DNA from: Vreelandella stevensii S18214
Lineage (GTDB): Bacteria > Pseudomonadota > Gammaproteobacteria > Pseudomonadales > Halomonadaceae
Direction: 5' to 3'
DNA length: 64,000 nucleotides
Assembly: GCF_000275725.1 (NCBI RefSeq)
Contig: NZ_AJTS01000036.1
Coordinates: 152,309 to 216,308 of the forward strand
The translations under genes were made by a program, and so were the position numbers. Shown here piece by piece: positions 8,886 through 17,388 of this stretch; positions within the stretch are counted from its first letter, which is position 1, and the number at the start of each line of letters is the position of its first letter. The notes beneath the pieces are model-generated. The model searched no databases and was not told the origin of the DNA. It was given only the letters and a program-made list of their open reading frames with translations.

Positions 8886-9995
8886 ATGCCCCGCTACCCC
8901 GACCACCTGACGGGCGTTGGCCCCGTGAACCCTTTCCCCGGCATCAAGGTGCTGGAGCGGCGGCTCGGCCGTGAGATCCCTCACCGCCTGGGCTCCAACG
9001 AGGGGCTGGACATGCCCCACCGCGCGCTGCGGGAACACTTCGGTGATGCCGTGACACAACACGTGTATTGCTATGGCGATGCCGAAGCGCTGGGCGTTCG
9101 CCAGCGCATCAGCGCCCAGCAAGACATTCCCCTCGACCACCTGCTGGTGGACGCCGGTGCCGACAGCCTGATCGCCCTGGCGCTGCGCACCACCTGCACC
9201 GTGGGTGAGGCCGTGGTGAGCACCGCAGGCACCTACCCCACCTTCGGGTACTTTGCCCAGGGCCAGGGCTGCCGGTTGGTCGAGCCCAGCTACCATGAAG
9301 CGCCTAGCGTGCTCGCCCCCGATCTGGAAGCGCTGGCAGCAGCGGCCCATCAGGAGCAAGCGCGGCTGGTGTACCTGGCCAACCCGGACAACCCCAGCGG
9401 CCACCTGCACAGCGATAGCGCCATTCTCAAGTTTCGCCAGGCGCTCCCCAACGACTGCTGGCTGCTGCTGGATGAGGCCTACGGGGATTTTCGTGACGAT
9501 GCGGGAAGTGAGTTTCTGGGCCAGGCGCTGCCGGGGGTGATTCGCCTGCGCACGCTCTCCAAGGCTCATGGACTGGCGGGCATGCGGATTGGCTACGCAA
9601 TTGCTGAGCCCGACGTGCTGGCAATGATGATGAAAGTGCGTATTCACTACGCGGTCTCTTCCTTCACCCAGGCCGCCGCCGAGGTCGTGCTCGACCACCC
9701 CGAGGAAGTGCAGCAGCATATTGCGGATGTCAAAGCGCGCCGTGAACAGCTGGCGCTGCACTTCACGGCGCTGGGGGCAGACGTGCTGCCCAGCGCCACC
9801 AACTTCGTCGGCATCCGCCTATCCAGCGCCGAGCTGGCCGCCACCGTGCATCAGGAGCTGCTGGACGATGGCGTGCTGGTGGCCCGCCTTGCTCACCCGC
9901 AACTGTCCAACGTGATTCGCATCACGGCGGTAGAAGAGGCACTGCAGCCGGGCAGGTTGGCGGCGCTGGAAAAGGCGCTTCGACAGCACGGCTAG
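8886..9995 (+). CDS. Class I/II PLP-dependent aminotransferase (histidinol-phosphate aminotransferase-like)
   Basis: A 369-residue fold-type I aminotransferase. Key features: NPDNPSG at 166-172 (PLP and substrate-carboxylate site), DEAYGDF at 196-202 (Asp to the PLP ring nitrogen), and the Schiff-base lysine K226 in TLSKAHGLAG. The overall pattern is that of HisC, but the gene lies in a catabolic cluster, not with his genes, so I do not call it hisC. It begins 25 bases after the dehydrogenase stop (CAGGACCTGATT then ATG) and ends the plus-strand unit, converging on the oppositely directed branched-chain-type aminotransferase. The amino substrate is unknown. Confidence 0.85.
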   Translation: MPRYPDHLTGVGPVNPFPGIKVLERRLGREIPHRLGSNEGLDMPHRALREHFGDAVTQHVYCYGDAEALGVRQRISAQQDIPLDHLLVDAGADSLIALALRTTCTVGEAVVSTAGTYPTFGYFAQGQGCRLVEPSYHEAPSVLAPDLEALAAAAHQEQARLVYLANPDNPSGHLHSDSAILKFRQALPNDCWLLLDEAYGDFRDDAGSEFLGQALPGVIRLRTLSKAHGLAGMRIGYAIAEPDVLAMMMKVRIHYAVSSFTQAAAEVVLDHPEEVQQHIADVKARREQLALHFTALGADVLPSATNFVGIRLSSAELAATVHQELLDDGVLVARLAHPQLSNVIRITAVEEALQPGRLAALEKALRQHG

Positions 9996-10023
9996 CCGCG
10001 CAGGCCCCGGCGCCATTCCCCTC

Positions 10024-10980
10024 TCATGCCGGGGTCAGCCAGTGCTGGTAGGCCTCCAGCTCGCCGCGTACCACCTGGCGATAGAGCTGCTGCAGCTGCG
10101 CCGTGACGCTGTGGGCAGGTATCGGCTCGCTGGGCGGCGGTGCTTCGGCACGATGGCCGATGCGTCGTCCATCCAGCTCCCTGAGCGGCAGAATTTCGGC
10201 AGCAGTGCCGGTCAGGAAGGCTTCGTCGGCGGTGTACAGCTCATCGCGGGTGATACGCCGCTCTTTCACTTCGATGCCCAGCACGTCGCGGGCCAGCTGT
10301 ATGATGCTGTCTCGGGTGATGCCCTGCAGGCAAGAGGTGACTTCCGGGGTGTGCAGCACGCCATTGCGCAGCAGGAAGACATTCGCCGCCGAGGCCTCGG
10401 CCACGTACCCTTCGGGGTCGAGCATGATGGTCTCATCGAACCCGGCCTTGACCGCCGTGTTGAGCGCCAGCATCGAATTCACGTAGTGGCCGCTGGTCTT
10501 GGCGCGGCACAGGCTGATGTTGACATGGTGGCGCGCCCAGGAAGAGGTCAAGGCACGCAATCCATGGGTCGCGGCCTGCGGTGAAAGGTACGGCCCCAAA
10601 TCCCAGGCGGCGATCATCACATGGGTGGTCAGCCCTTGGGCGCGCAGCCCCAGGCCTTCCGAACCCAGAAACACGGTGGGCTTCAGGTAGGCATCCTGCA
10701 AGCCGTTTTTGGTGATGCTTTTGCACTGAGCATCGATCAGCTCGGCTTCACGAAACGGCAGCGGAATATCCAGCGCGTGGGCACTGTCCACGAGCCTGCG
10801 GGTGTGCTCCTCCACCCGGAACAGGCACGGGCCTTGCGCACCGGCGTAGGCCCGCACGCCCTCGAAGCAGCCCATCCCGTAATGCAGCGTATGGGTGAAC
10901 ACGTGAACCCTGGCATCTCGCCAGGCAAGCCAGTGGCCGTCCTGCCAGATCCAGCCGTCTCGATCATGAAGAGGTGTCAT
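10024..10980 (-). CDS. Branched-chain amino acid aminotransferase family protein (class IV PLP enzyme)
   Basis: A 318-residue fold-type IV aminotransferase. The Schiff-base lysine is K161 in CRAKTSGHYVNSM, and EASAAN (195-200) followed by the SCLQGITRD loop marks the PLP phosphate site. Length and motifs match IlvE. The start at 10980 overlaps the stop of the upstream amidohydrolase by four bases (ATGA), fixing it as the last gene of the right-hand minus-strand operon. It may be the cell's IlvE, but coupling to two deacylases suggests a dedicated role in transaminating the deacylated product. Downstream it converges with the HisC-like gene; a weak GC hairpin (10005-10034) spans the junction. 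Confidence 0.88.
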   Translation of the reverse strand: MTPLHDRDGWIWQDGHWLAWRDARVHVFTHTLHYGMGCFEGVRAYAGAQGPCLFRVEEHTRRLVDSAHALDIPLPFREAELIDAQCKSITKNGLQDAYLKPTVFLGSEGLGLRAQGLTTHVMIAAWDLGPYLSPQAATHGLRALTSSWARHHVNISLCRAKTSGHYVNSMLALNTAVKAGFDETIMLDPEGYVAEASAANVFLLRNGVLHTPEVTSCLQGITRDSIIQLARDVLGIEVKERRITRDELYTADEAFLTGTAAEILPLRELDGRRIGHRAEAPPPSEPIPAHSVTAQLQQLYRQVVRGELEAYQHWLTPA

Positions 10981-12083
10981 CGGGTGGTTTGCTCCCACTG
11001 TCGTTGCCAGTTATCGATCAATGCCTGCTGATGCGGCTGCAGCGCCTGATAACCCCAGGCGGCGATTTCGTCATTTTGCGGGTCGAACACGGCGGTCGTG
11101 CTGCCCGCCAGCGTCTGGACCACCGCATGGCCGCAGAGCGGCACGTAGCCTTCGGAGTAGCCGCCTTCGTGCACCATCACCAGCTTGCCAGCGCAGCAGC
11201 GCTCCGCCACGGCCTTTACTTGCGCCGTCATGGTGGCGAAGGCCTGACTGTTGAGCAGCATCTTGCCCAGCGGGTCCTTGGCACAGGCGTCATAGCCACA
11301 GGCGACGATGATGAGATCGGGCTGGAAGGCTTCCAGCGCAGGCAGCACCAGCCTTTCCATGGCATACGCATAGGCCCCCAGGCCACATCCGGGGGGCAGC
11401 GGCAGGTTGAGGTTCGTCCCGGTTCCAGCGCCCTCCCCCTGCTCTTCGAAAGCGCCGCTCTCCAGCGGGTAGTTGGCTGCCTGATGTATTGAGATGGTGA
11501 AGGTGTTCGGGTCGCGATAGAACGCAGCCTGCTGGCCGTTACCATGGTGTACGTCCCAGTCGAGAATCGCCACGCGACTGGCCTGGCCCAGCGCCTGGGC
11601 ACGCATCACCGACACGGGAATATTGCCTAACAGGCAGAACCCACGGCCCTGGTCGGCTTCGGCATGGTGGCCCGGCGGGCGGCACAGGGCGTAGGCGTTG
11701 CGTACTTCGCCCCGGGCGACGGCGTCTACGGCGGCGATGGCCAAGCCCGCCGAGTGGGTCGCGGCGGCCCAGCTGCCCGGCATGTAGGGCGCGCAGTCGC
11801 CGCCGTTACCGCCCCTTGCCGCATCGCCTGCCTGAAGTTCTTCCAGGTAGCGCGGCGTGTGAAAGCGCAGCAGGTGTTCCAGCGTGGCGGCGGGCGGCTT
11901 GACCACGTAAAGCTCGTCGATCAGCCCGCTGACTTCCAGAATGTTTTTCAGCCGCCGCTTGCTTTCGGGGCTTTCCGAGGCGGCCTGGGGCTGCAAGAAC
12001 TCACCCGGCGCCGAGAACACGCCGATGGCCCCCTGGTCGTGCCAGAAGCAGCGTTCGTGCCAGTAGAAGCCGGTACCGCTCAT
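10977..12083 (-). CDS. Histone deacetylase-family amidohydrolase (HDAH-like), copy 2
   Basis: A 368-residue class II deacetylase-like protein. RPPGHHA is at 135-141, DWDVHHGNG at 175-183 (ligands D177 and H179), ligand D265 in GYDA, and catalytic Tyr309 in EGGY. It differs from the other two copies by GYDA instead of GFDIH/GLDAH and by an N-terminus with FYWHERCFWHD and ESPESKRRL, as in Pseudomonas/Alcaligenes HDAH-type enzymes. It overlaps the upstream third copy by four bases (12080-12083) and the downstream aminotransferase by four, so three enzymes are translationally coupled. The family cleaves acyl-amine or acyl-lysine bonds; the true substrate is unknown. Confidence 0.88.
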   Translation of the reverse strand: MSGTGFYWHERCFWHDQGAIGVFSAPGEFLQPQAASESPESKRRLKNILEVSGLIDELYVVKPPAATLEHLLRFHTPRYLEELQAGDAARGGNGGDCAPYMPGSWAAATHSAGLAIAAVDAVARGEVRNAYALCRPPGHHAEADQGRGFCLLGNIPVSVMRAQALGQASRVAILDWDVHHGNGQQAAFYRDPNTFTISIHQAANYPLESGAFEEQGEGAGTGTNLNLPLPPGCGLGAYAYAMERLVLPALEAFQPDLIIVACGYDACAKDPLGKMLLNSQAFATMTAQVKAVAERCCAGKLVMVHEGGYSEGYVPLCGHAVVQTLAGSTTAVFDPQNDEIAAWGYQALQPHQQALIDNWQRQWEQTTR

Positions 12084-13111
12084 GCGTTAAACCCCTCCAT
12101 GAAGGCCGCCAGGTTGGCGCTGAGATGTTCGGTGGGGTAGCCGCCTTCCTGCACGATCACCATGGGGAGCGACAGCGCGGCCAGACGCTTGCCTACCTCG
12201 ATAAACGCTTCGGTTTCCACGTTCAAACCGGCCAGCGGGTCTTCCTTATGGGCATCCAGCCCCAGAGCGACCACCACCGCTTCCGGTTCGAAACGCTGCA
12301 AGTGATCGATCAAAATTGCCAGCGCGTCCAGATAGACCTCACCGTCGCTGCCCACCGGCAGGGGGAGGTTCACGTTGGCGCCCACGCCGTCATCGCTGCC
12401 TTCTTCGTCAGCCCCACCCCAGAAAAAGGGGTAGAAGTCGCTGGGGTCGGCGTGCAGCGAACCGGTCCATACATCGTTTCTGGCGTAGAAAATGTCCTGG
12501 GTGCCGTTGCCGTGGTGCAAATCCACATCGATGATCGCCACTCTGGCAAAGCGTTCGCGCAGCACGGTCGCGGCCAGCGCCGAGTTGTTCAGCAGGCAAA
12601 AGCCGCCTGCCCGCTCGGGCCCGGCATGGTGGCCGGGTGGGCGGCACAGCGCATAGGTCACCGTCTCCCCTGCTAACACGGCTTCCGCGGCTGCTTCTGC
12701 GGTGGCCGCCGAGGCCAATGCGCCTTGGAAACTGGTAGCGCTGAGCGGGCAAGCCATGTCGTGCAGGTGCCAGCCCGCCTGGCCGATGGGGTGGCGGGGG
12801 TAGTGGTGGCCGCCGCCGCAGGGGTGAATGTTGGGCGCCACCAGCGCGGCGGCGTTGGGCAACGCCTGCCAGCGGGCATGGATCGTTTCCAGAAAGGTCA
12901 GATAGCGCGGCGTATGAATCTGCGCCAGCCGCTGGCGCAGCTGGGGCGAGTCCGACGCGCCCGGGGCCACCAGCGCCAGGCCCACCTTTGCCAACCCCTG
13001 GGTGAGCAGCTCGGCCCGCACCGGCCCTTCCGGGGAAGGCGCCGGCTGGCCACGCAGCAGGAAAGTGGGCGGCGCATGCAGCGCCTGGTCAGGATGATAA
13101 AAACACTTCAT
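12080..13111 (-). CDS. Histone deacetylase-family amidohydrolase (acetylpolyamine amidohydrolase-like), copy 3
   Basis: A 343-residue zinc amidohydrolase. RPPGHHAG is at 157-164, DVDLHHGNGTQDIFY at 195-209 (ligands D197 and H199), ligand D286 in GLDAH, catalytic Tyr325 in EGGY. The loop HADPSDFYPFFWG is of the acetylpolyamine amidohydrolase type. Residues 97-110, CGGGHHYPRHPIG and neighbours, are unusually His/Gly-rich. AAGGA lies about ten bases before the ATG. It begins 21 bases after the TRAP large-permease stop, so transporter and hydrolase genes appear to be in one transcript. It is more like copy 1 than copy 2, suggesting two subfamilies in the region. Confidence 0.88.
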   Translation of the reverse strand: MKCFYHPDQALHAPPTFLLRGQPAPSPEGPVRAELLTQGLAKVGLALVAPGASDSPQLRQRLAQIHTPRYLTFLETIHARWQALPNAAALVAPNIHPCGGGHHYPRHPIGQAGWHLHDMACPLSATSFQGALASAATAEAAAEAVLAGETVTYALCRPPGHHAGPERAGGFCLLNNSALAATVLRERFARVAIIDVDLHHGNGTQDIFYARNDVWTGSLHADPSDFYPFFWGGADEEGSDDGVGANVNLPLPVGSDGEVYLDALAILIDHLQRFEPEAVVVALGLDAHKEDPLAGLNVETEAFIEVGKRLAALSLPMVIVQEGGYPTEHLSANLAAFMEGFNA

Positions 13112-13132
13112 GACATTGCAGTCCTTAGCGAA

Positions 13133-14407
13133 TCACAGCAGTGACGGAATCCAGGTGGAAAGCGCCGGGAAGGCTGCCAGCAGCACAATCACCACCAGAA
13201 ACGAGACATAAAACGGCAGAGAGGCCACGATGGCCCGTTCATAGGGCACCTCGGCAATTCTCGCTGCGGTCATGAGCGTCATCCCCACCGGCGGTGTCAC
13301 GTTGGAAATATTGAGCACCACGATCATCAGAATGGCGAAGTGCAGCGGATCGAAGCCTAGCTGAATCATGGCGGGCACCAGCACTGGCGCCACCACCACC
13401 AACGCGGGGAGGACATCCATCACGGTGCCGATAATAATGAGCAGCACGCATACCAGCATCAGCTGCATGAAGGCGGCATCGCTAAACGTGGTGATCAAAC
13501 CCGCTGCTTCCCGGGCGATCCCGGAGCGGGTCACGAACCAGCCCAACACTGCCGAGGTGGCCAGCAGGAAAAACACCACGCCGGAAAAGCGCACTGTCGT
13601 GACCAGCGCAGCCCAGACTTTTTTCCACGTCAGGTTACGGTAGAACACCATGCCAATCACGATGGCATATACCGCAGCGAAGCCCGAAGCTTCGGTAATG
13701 GTGGTCAGCCCCGAGAGAATGCCGCCCAGAATGATGAACGGCACGACCATGGCAGGCAGCGCAACGACCAGCGACATCATGGCCACTTTAAAAGGGGTAG
13801 GCGCTTGTTTGGGATAGCCTCGCTTCCAGGCTAAAAAGAAGCTGACCCCCAACAAGGCCAGCGCCATTAGCAGCCCGGGAATGATACCGCCCGCGAACAG
13901 GTCGATGACGGAGATATCGCGCAATAACGTGGCGTAAACCACCATCACCACGCTAGGCGGAATGATCGGCCCAATGATAGAGGAGCAGGCCGTCACGGCG
14001 GCCGCATATTCGGCGTCATACCCCTGCTTCTTCATCTCGGGAATCATGATCTTGCCAATTGCCACCGTATCGGTCACCGCCGCTCCGGTTAGCCCGGCAA
14101 AAAATACCGAGACCGAGATATTGACGTGGGACAGCGCGCCACGAACACGCCCAAACAGCGAGTTATTGAAGGCGATCAGTTTATGGGTGAGCCCTCCCTG
14201 GTTCATCAGCTCAGCGGTAAAGATAAAGTAGGGCACGGCAATCAGCAGAAAGCCGGAAACGCCCGAGAACATGCGGTCGGCAATAATACCCAGCATGCGC
14301 TCACCGCCTAACATGAAGCCGCCCGCCAAGCCCGACATGGCCATGACCACAGCGACCGGTGCGCCAATCAATAGCAACAACACAAAAACGATAATGGCAG
14401 GGGTCAT
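13133..14407 (-). CDS. TRAP transporter large permease (DctM family)
   Basis: A 424-residue, highly hydrophobic protein with about twelve predicted membrane helices. It contains the family's GAAVTDTVAIGKIMIPEM segment and the later IIGPIIPPSVVMVVYA stretch. It is the sodium-coupled channel subunit of a tripartite ATP-independent importer for carboxylates, amino acids or ectoine-type solutes. The start overlaps the small-permease stop by four bases (14404-14407). It is followed after 21 bases by an amidohydrolase gene on the same strand, a strong contextual hint that the imported compound is a hydrolase substrate. Confidence 0.92.
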   Translation of the reverse strand: MTPAIIVFVLLLLIGAPVAVVMAMSGLAGGFMLGGERMLGIIADRMFSGVSGFLLIAVPYFIFTAELMNQGGLTHKLIAFNNSLFGRVRGALSHVNISVSVFFAGLTGAAVTDTVAIGKIMIPEMKKQGYDAEYAAAVTACSSIIGPIIPPSVVMVVYATLLRDISVIDLFAGGIIPGLLMALALLGVSFFLAWKRGYPKQAPTPFKVAMMSLVVALPAMVVPFIILGGILSGLTTITEASGFAAVYAIVIGMVFYRNLTWKKVWAALVTTVRFSGVVFFLLATSAVLGWFVTRSGIAREAAGLITTFSDAAFMQLMLVCVLLIIIGTVMDVLPALVVVAPVLVPAMIQLGFDPLHFAILMIVVLNISNVTPPVGMTLMTAARIAEVPYERAIVASLPFYVSFLVVIVLLAAFPALSTWIPSLL

Positions 14408-14949
14408 GAGCGGCGCTCCACATCCACGGTTTCGATGAGCTCATCGATGACTTCCCGCTCATCAAGAAAGTGTTCCAGCAAGGCAAACCCATGCACCAGA
14501 TGTAGCAGCATGATCGCACCGCTGATCGGCACCACAATGGCCGTGACCTTACTGGGAATCCGAATCTGGTCAGACACCATGTAAACTTGCGTGGCATTGC
14601 TGAAATACCCCCAGCCATACCAGGTCAGCATGAGGGCAAAGAGCCCGATAATCGCCAAACAGGCGCCTGCTGCCACCTGCACCAGTATTTTCGGCAGGCT
14701 ACGGACCAGCAGCGTCATGGCAACGTGCTCGCCGTAGCGCAAGGAGATGGTCATGGACAGAAAGCCGATCCAAGGCAGAAATAGTCTGGCCAACGAGTAG
14801 GTCCAGCTCAGCGTGCTGCCCGTCATCAACTTATACAGGAACGCGGTAAAGGAGATGCTCAGCATCGCCAGAATACAGCCAACACATACCACAATGGCTA
14901 TCTGATTAACGACATCGCTAAGTCGGCGTAAAGGCGTTAGCACACTCAT
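14404..14949 (-). CDS. TRAP transporter small permease (DctQ family)
   Basis: A 181-residue membrane protein with four predicted helices, the usual architecture of DctQ. FLPWIGFLSMTISLRYGEHV is typical of the family's second and third helices. The start at 14949 (MSVLTPLRRL) is favoured over 14997 because GAGGA lies about nine bases upstream. It sits between the binding-protein gene (88 bases upstream) and the large permease (ATGA overlap). Confidence 0.87.
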   Translation of the reverse strand: MSVLTPLRRLSDVVNQIAIVVCVGCILAMLSISFTAFLYKLMTGSTLSWTYSLARLFLPWIGFLSMTISLRYGEHVAMTLLVRSLPKILVQVAAGACLAIIGLFALMLTWYGWGYFSNATQVYMVSDQIRIPSKVTAIVVPISGAIMLLHLVHGFALLEHFLDEREVIDELIETVDVERRS

Positions 14950-15037
14950 GGCGAGGGTCCTCGCACCAGGGCGGGCAAGGCCCCGGTGTTTTTTCATCGC
15001 GCATCGTGATGATGCACGTCGGTTTCAGGCGGGGCTT

Positions 15038-16111
15038 TTATTGGCCATAAATGCGCATGTCGTCTTCTGCCAGTTGCTGACCCACACGCTCGACTTCATC
15101 CAACAGCCCCTGCACACGCTCTGCTTCCATTCCAAAGTCGTTAACGATCCACTCTTGCCAGGCGGGGCGGGCAATCTCAGCCATACGCTCACGTTCGGCG
15201 TCAGGCATCAGGTAGCACGCTTCGAAACGCTCACAGGACTCTACCCAGCTAGCCGTGGCCAGCGCGCCCGACATGCCGTGGCTCAGCTGAATGGCCTCAC
15301 GTGCAGAGCTCACCAACGCCTGCTGGTGGGTTTCCGGCAGCGACTGGTACCAGGACTCGCTGACCACCCAGGGCGCACTGTTATACACATGCCCGGTGAG
15401 CGTGGTGTAGTCGGTGACCGCATCGAAGTTGAACGTGGTATTGAGGACCGGAGCGTTGAACTGACCATCGGCCAGGCCGGTTTCCAACGCAGTGATCAGC
15501 TCCCCCCAGGGCAGCGGCGTGGCAGACGCCCCCAGCGAGCGCATGATGGCCACGTGGGCAGGGTTCTCTTCGGTGCGAATGTTGAGCCCTTCCAGATCCT
15601 CCAACGTTTCGATCAATCGAACGTTGTTGGTAAAGGCCACAAAGCCGCCCCCATCATCGAAGGTGCCCAGGTAGCGCATGTTGGCAGCTTCCACGGTGCC
15701 CGACATGAAATCGGCAAACCACTCACTGTCAAAAAAGCTCCACGCCTGGCGCCAGCTGGTAAACAAGAAAGGGGCTGTAACGGCTTGATAGTCACCGTAG
15801 AACGATGACATTGCCCCAGCGGACATGATGGTGGACTGTAGCGTCCGTCCACCCTGCACTTCTGAGCCATTTTCCACTTCAGAACCGAGCTGGCCACCGC
15901 CAAACAGGGTGACCTCCAGATCCCCACCGGTGCGGGCTTCTACCAGGTTTTTAAAATGCACCAGCGCCGGATAGATTTCGTTATTACTCATGTCTTCCGG
16001 GAGCTGGGTGGCAATCACCATTTCATAAGACTGGGCCTGTGCCGAAGCGCTGGCCACTGCCAACGGAAGCACTGCCAGAGCAGCGAATAGCACGGAGCGT
16101 TTAGCGTTCAT
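15038..16111 (-). CDS. TRAP transporter substrate-binding protein (DctP family)
   Basis: A 357-residue periplasmic binding protein with a clear signal peptide (hydrophobic to about residue 22, likely cleavage after AQA near 26). The DctP family's ligand-arginine segment is visible as GLNIRTEENPAH in the middle, followed by SLGASATPLPWGEL. GAGGT lies five to six bases before the ATG. The 110-base gap upstream contains an inverted repeat (TCGCGTT at 16140-16146, AACGCGA at 16161-16167) that may be a hairpin or operator. Related proteins bind organic acids or ectoine; no ligand can be assigned from sequence alone. Confidence 0.9.
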   Translation of the reverse strand: MNAKRSVLFAALAVLPLAVASASAQAQSYEMVIATQLPEDMSNNEIYPALVHFKNLVEARTGGDLEVTLFGGGQLGSEVENGSEVQGGRTLQSTIMSAGAMSSFYGDYQAVTAPFLFTSWRQAWSFFDSEWFADFMSGTVEAANMRYLGTFDDGGGFVAFTNNVRLIETLEDLEGLNIRTEENPAHVAIMRSLGASATPLPWGELITALETGLADGQFNAPVLNTTFNFDAVTDYTTLTGHVYNSAPWVVSESWYQSLPETHQQALVSSAREAIQLSHGMSGALATASWVESCERFEACYLMPDAERERMAEIARPAWQEWIVNDFGMEAERVQGLLDEVERVGQQLAEDDMRIYGQ

Positions 16112-16221
16112 AACATACCTCGTTCGGGTTATTGGTCGATCGCGTTATGACTGGCGTAGCAACGCGACAGGTGGAGCGGCCTGAGTTGTTGTTGTGCGGC
16201 CTACACCTGCAGCGGGTTTTA

Positions 16222-17163
16222 TCAATGCTGCCGTGGCAGTGTCTCCCACAGCTCAATCGCGGCGGCAAGATCCTCCAGCGAAGCCCCCACCGATTTAAAC
16301 AGCGTAATGGCCTGCTGGTCCGAACGGCCGGGGGCAGAGCCTGCCAGCACTTCGGCCAGCTCCGCCTGGATCTCCTCGAACTGGAAGGCACCTTCCTCGA
16401 TGGCCTGCAGGATGTCGCCCGCCTCGCCTTGGGCCCCCGCGTAGGTATCCACGAATACCTGGGCACGGCGCAGGCACTCGGCATCGGTTTCGCGCATTTG
16501 CGGACGAAAAGCGCCAATCAGGTCCAGGTGCGTGCCTGGCGTCAGCCACTCGCCCCGGATGATGGGCTGGGTGGAGAGCGTCACGCAGCTGACGATGTCG
16601 GCCTCTGCCACGGCGGTGGCCAAGGTGTCGACGACCTGGGTATCGAAGCGGTCTGCATACTCTTCGGCAATGGCGGCTGCCTTGTGGGGGTTACGCCCCC
16701 AGACCAGCACGCGCTTGATGGGCCTGACGCTTGCGTGGGCTTCGATCACCATGGGGGCCAGCTTGCCGGTACCCACCACCAGCAGCGTTTCGGCGTCTTC
16801 CCGGGCCAGCACCTGAGCCGCCAGCGCAGAAGCAGCGGCGGTGCGACGGCGGGTCAGTTCGCTGCCATCGATGCACGCCAGCGGCTGGCCGTGTTGGCCT
16901 TCGCTGAGCAGGTAAAGGCCGGAAATGGCCGGCAGGCCGTGTTCGGCATTTTGCGGAAACACGTTGACCATCTTCACCCCGATATAGCCTGCGGCTTCCC
17001 AGGCGGGCATCAGCAGCATGGTGGCTTCGCCATCCGGCCGATGCATGGCGTGATGGTGGCGCGGTGGCGACTCCACCCCGTTCACGAAGGTGTGGCGCAG
17101 GCGCTCGATCAGGCCTGGCCAGGCTAAACACTGCTCGACTTCCTTGGCAGAAATGACCTTCAT
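16222..17163 (-). CDS. Ornithine cyclodeaminase / mu-crystallin family dehydrogenase
   Basis: A 313-residue NAD(P)-binding protein. The Rossmann motif VVGTGKLA lies at 129-136, and the family substrate lysine is probably K64 in GVKMVNVFP. The start at 17163 (MKVISAKEVE) has GGGGGAG just upstream and fits the usual N-terminus of the family; a much longer in-frame opening to 17325 lacks support. Members include ornithine cyclodeaminase, imino-acid (pyrroline-2-carboxylate) reductase, alanine dehydrogenase and EutC of ectoine use. It is co-directional with, and 110 bases upstream of, the TRAP genes, consistent with the first gene of the right-hand operon. Confidence 0.85.
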   Translation of the reverse strand: MKVISAKEVEQCLAWPGLIERLRHTFVNGVESPPRHHHAMHRPDGEATMLLMPAWEAAGYIGVKMVNVFPQNAEHGLPAISGLYLLSEGQHGQPLACIDGSELTRRRTAAASALAAQVLAREDAETLLVVGTGKLAPMVIEAHASVRPIKRVLVWGRNPHKAAAIAEEYADRFDTQVVDTLATAVAEADIVSCVTLSTQPIIRGEWLTPGTHLDLIGAFRPQMRETDAECLRRAQVFVDTYAGAQGEAGDILQAIEEGAFQFEEIQAELAEVLAGSAPGRSDQQAITLFKSVGASLEDLAAAIELWETLPRQH

Positions 17164-17388
17164 GCCCACTCCCCCTGCAGGTGACAGGCGACGAGGCCTT
17201 GCACAATGACCCGATGGGTAGCAAAGGCCAACGCGTGCGTGTGGGTATGGGGATAAAACGAGGGTGGTAGCATCAGCGCTCTCCAGAGTCATCGAACTTC
17301 TCTTGAGACTACGACGATGCAGCAACGGTTGCTTGCCCGAGACTCTGGCAAGTTTGCCCGTAAGTCAGGTAGGCCGAGGTTTCAGACG

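Noticed and set aside
10005-10034. Bidirectional terminator between the converging aminotransferase genes
   Set aside because: A seven-pair CCCCGGC/GCCGGGG stem exists, but the 16-base loop and lack of T runs make termination doubtful, and it overlaps coding bases.
13133-17163. TeaABC-type ectoine uptake with ectoine catabolism (EutC-like OCD enzyme)
   Set aside because: No ectoine hydrolase (DoeA/EutD) or DoeB deacetylase-type gene is present; the TRAP and OCD families alone do not fix the substrate. It remains possible but unsupported.
17283-17348. AraC operator formed by CCAGAGTC and GACTCTGG
   Set aside because: An inverted repeat 50 bases apart is atypical for AraC-family sites, which are usually direct repeats; chance is likely.
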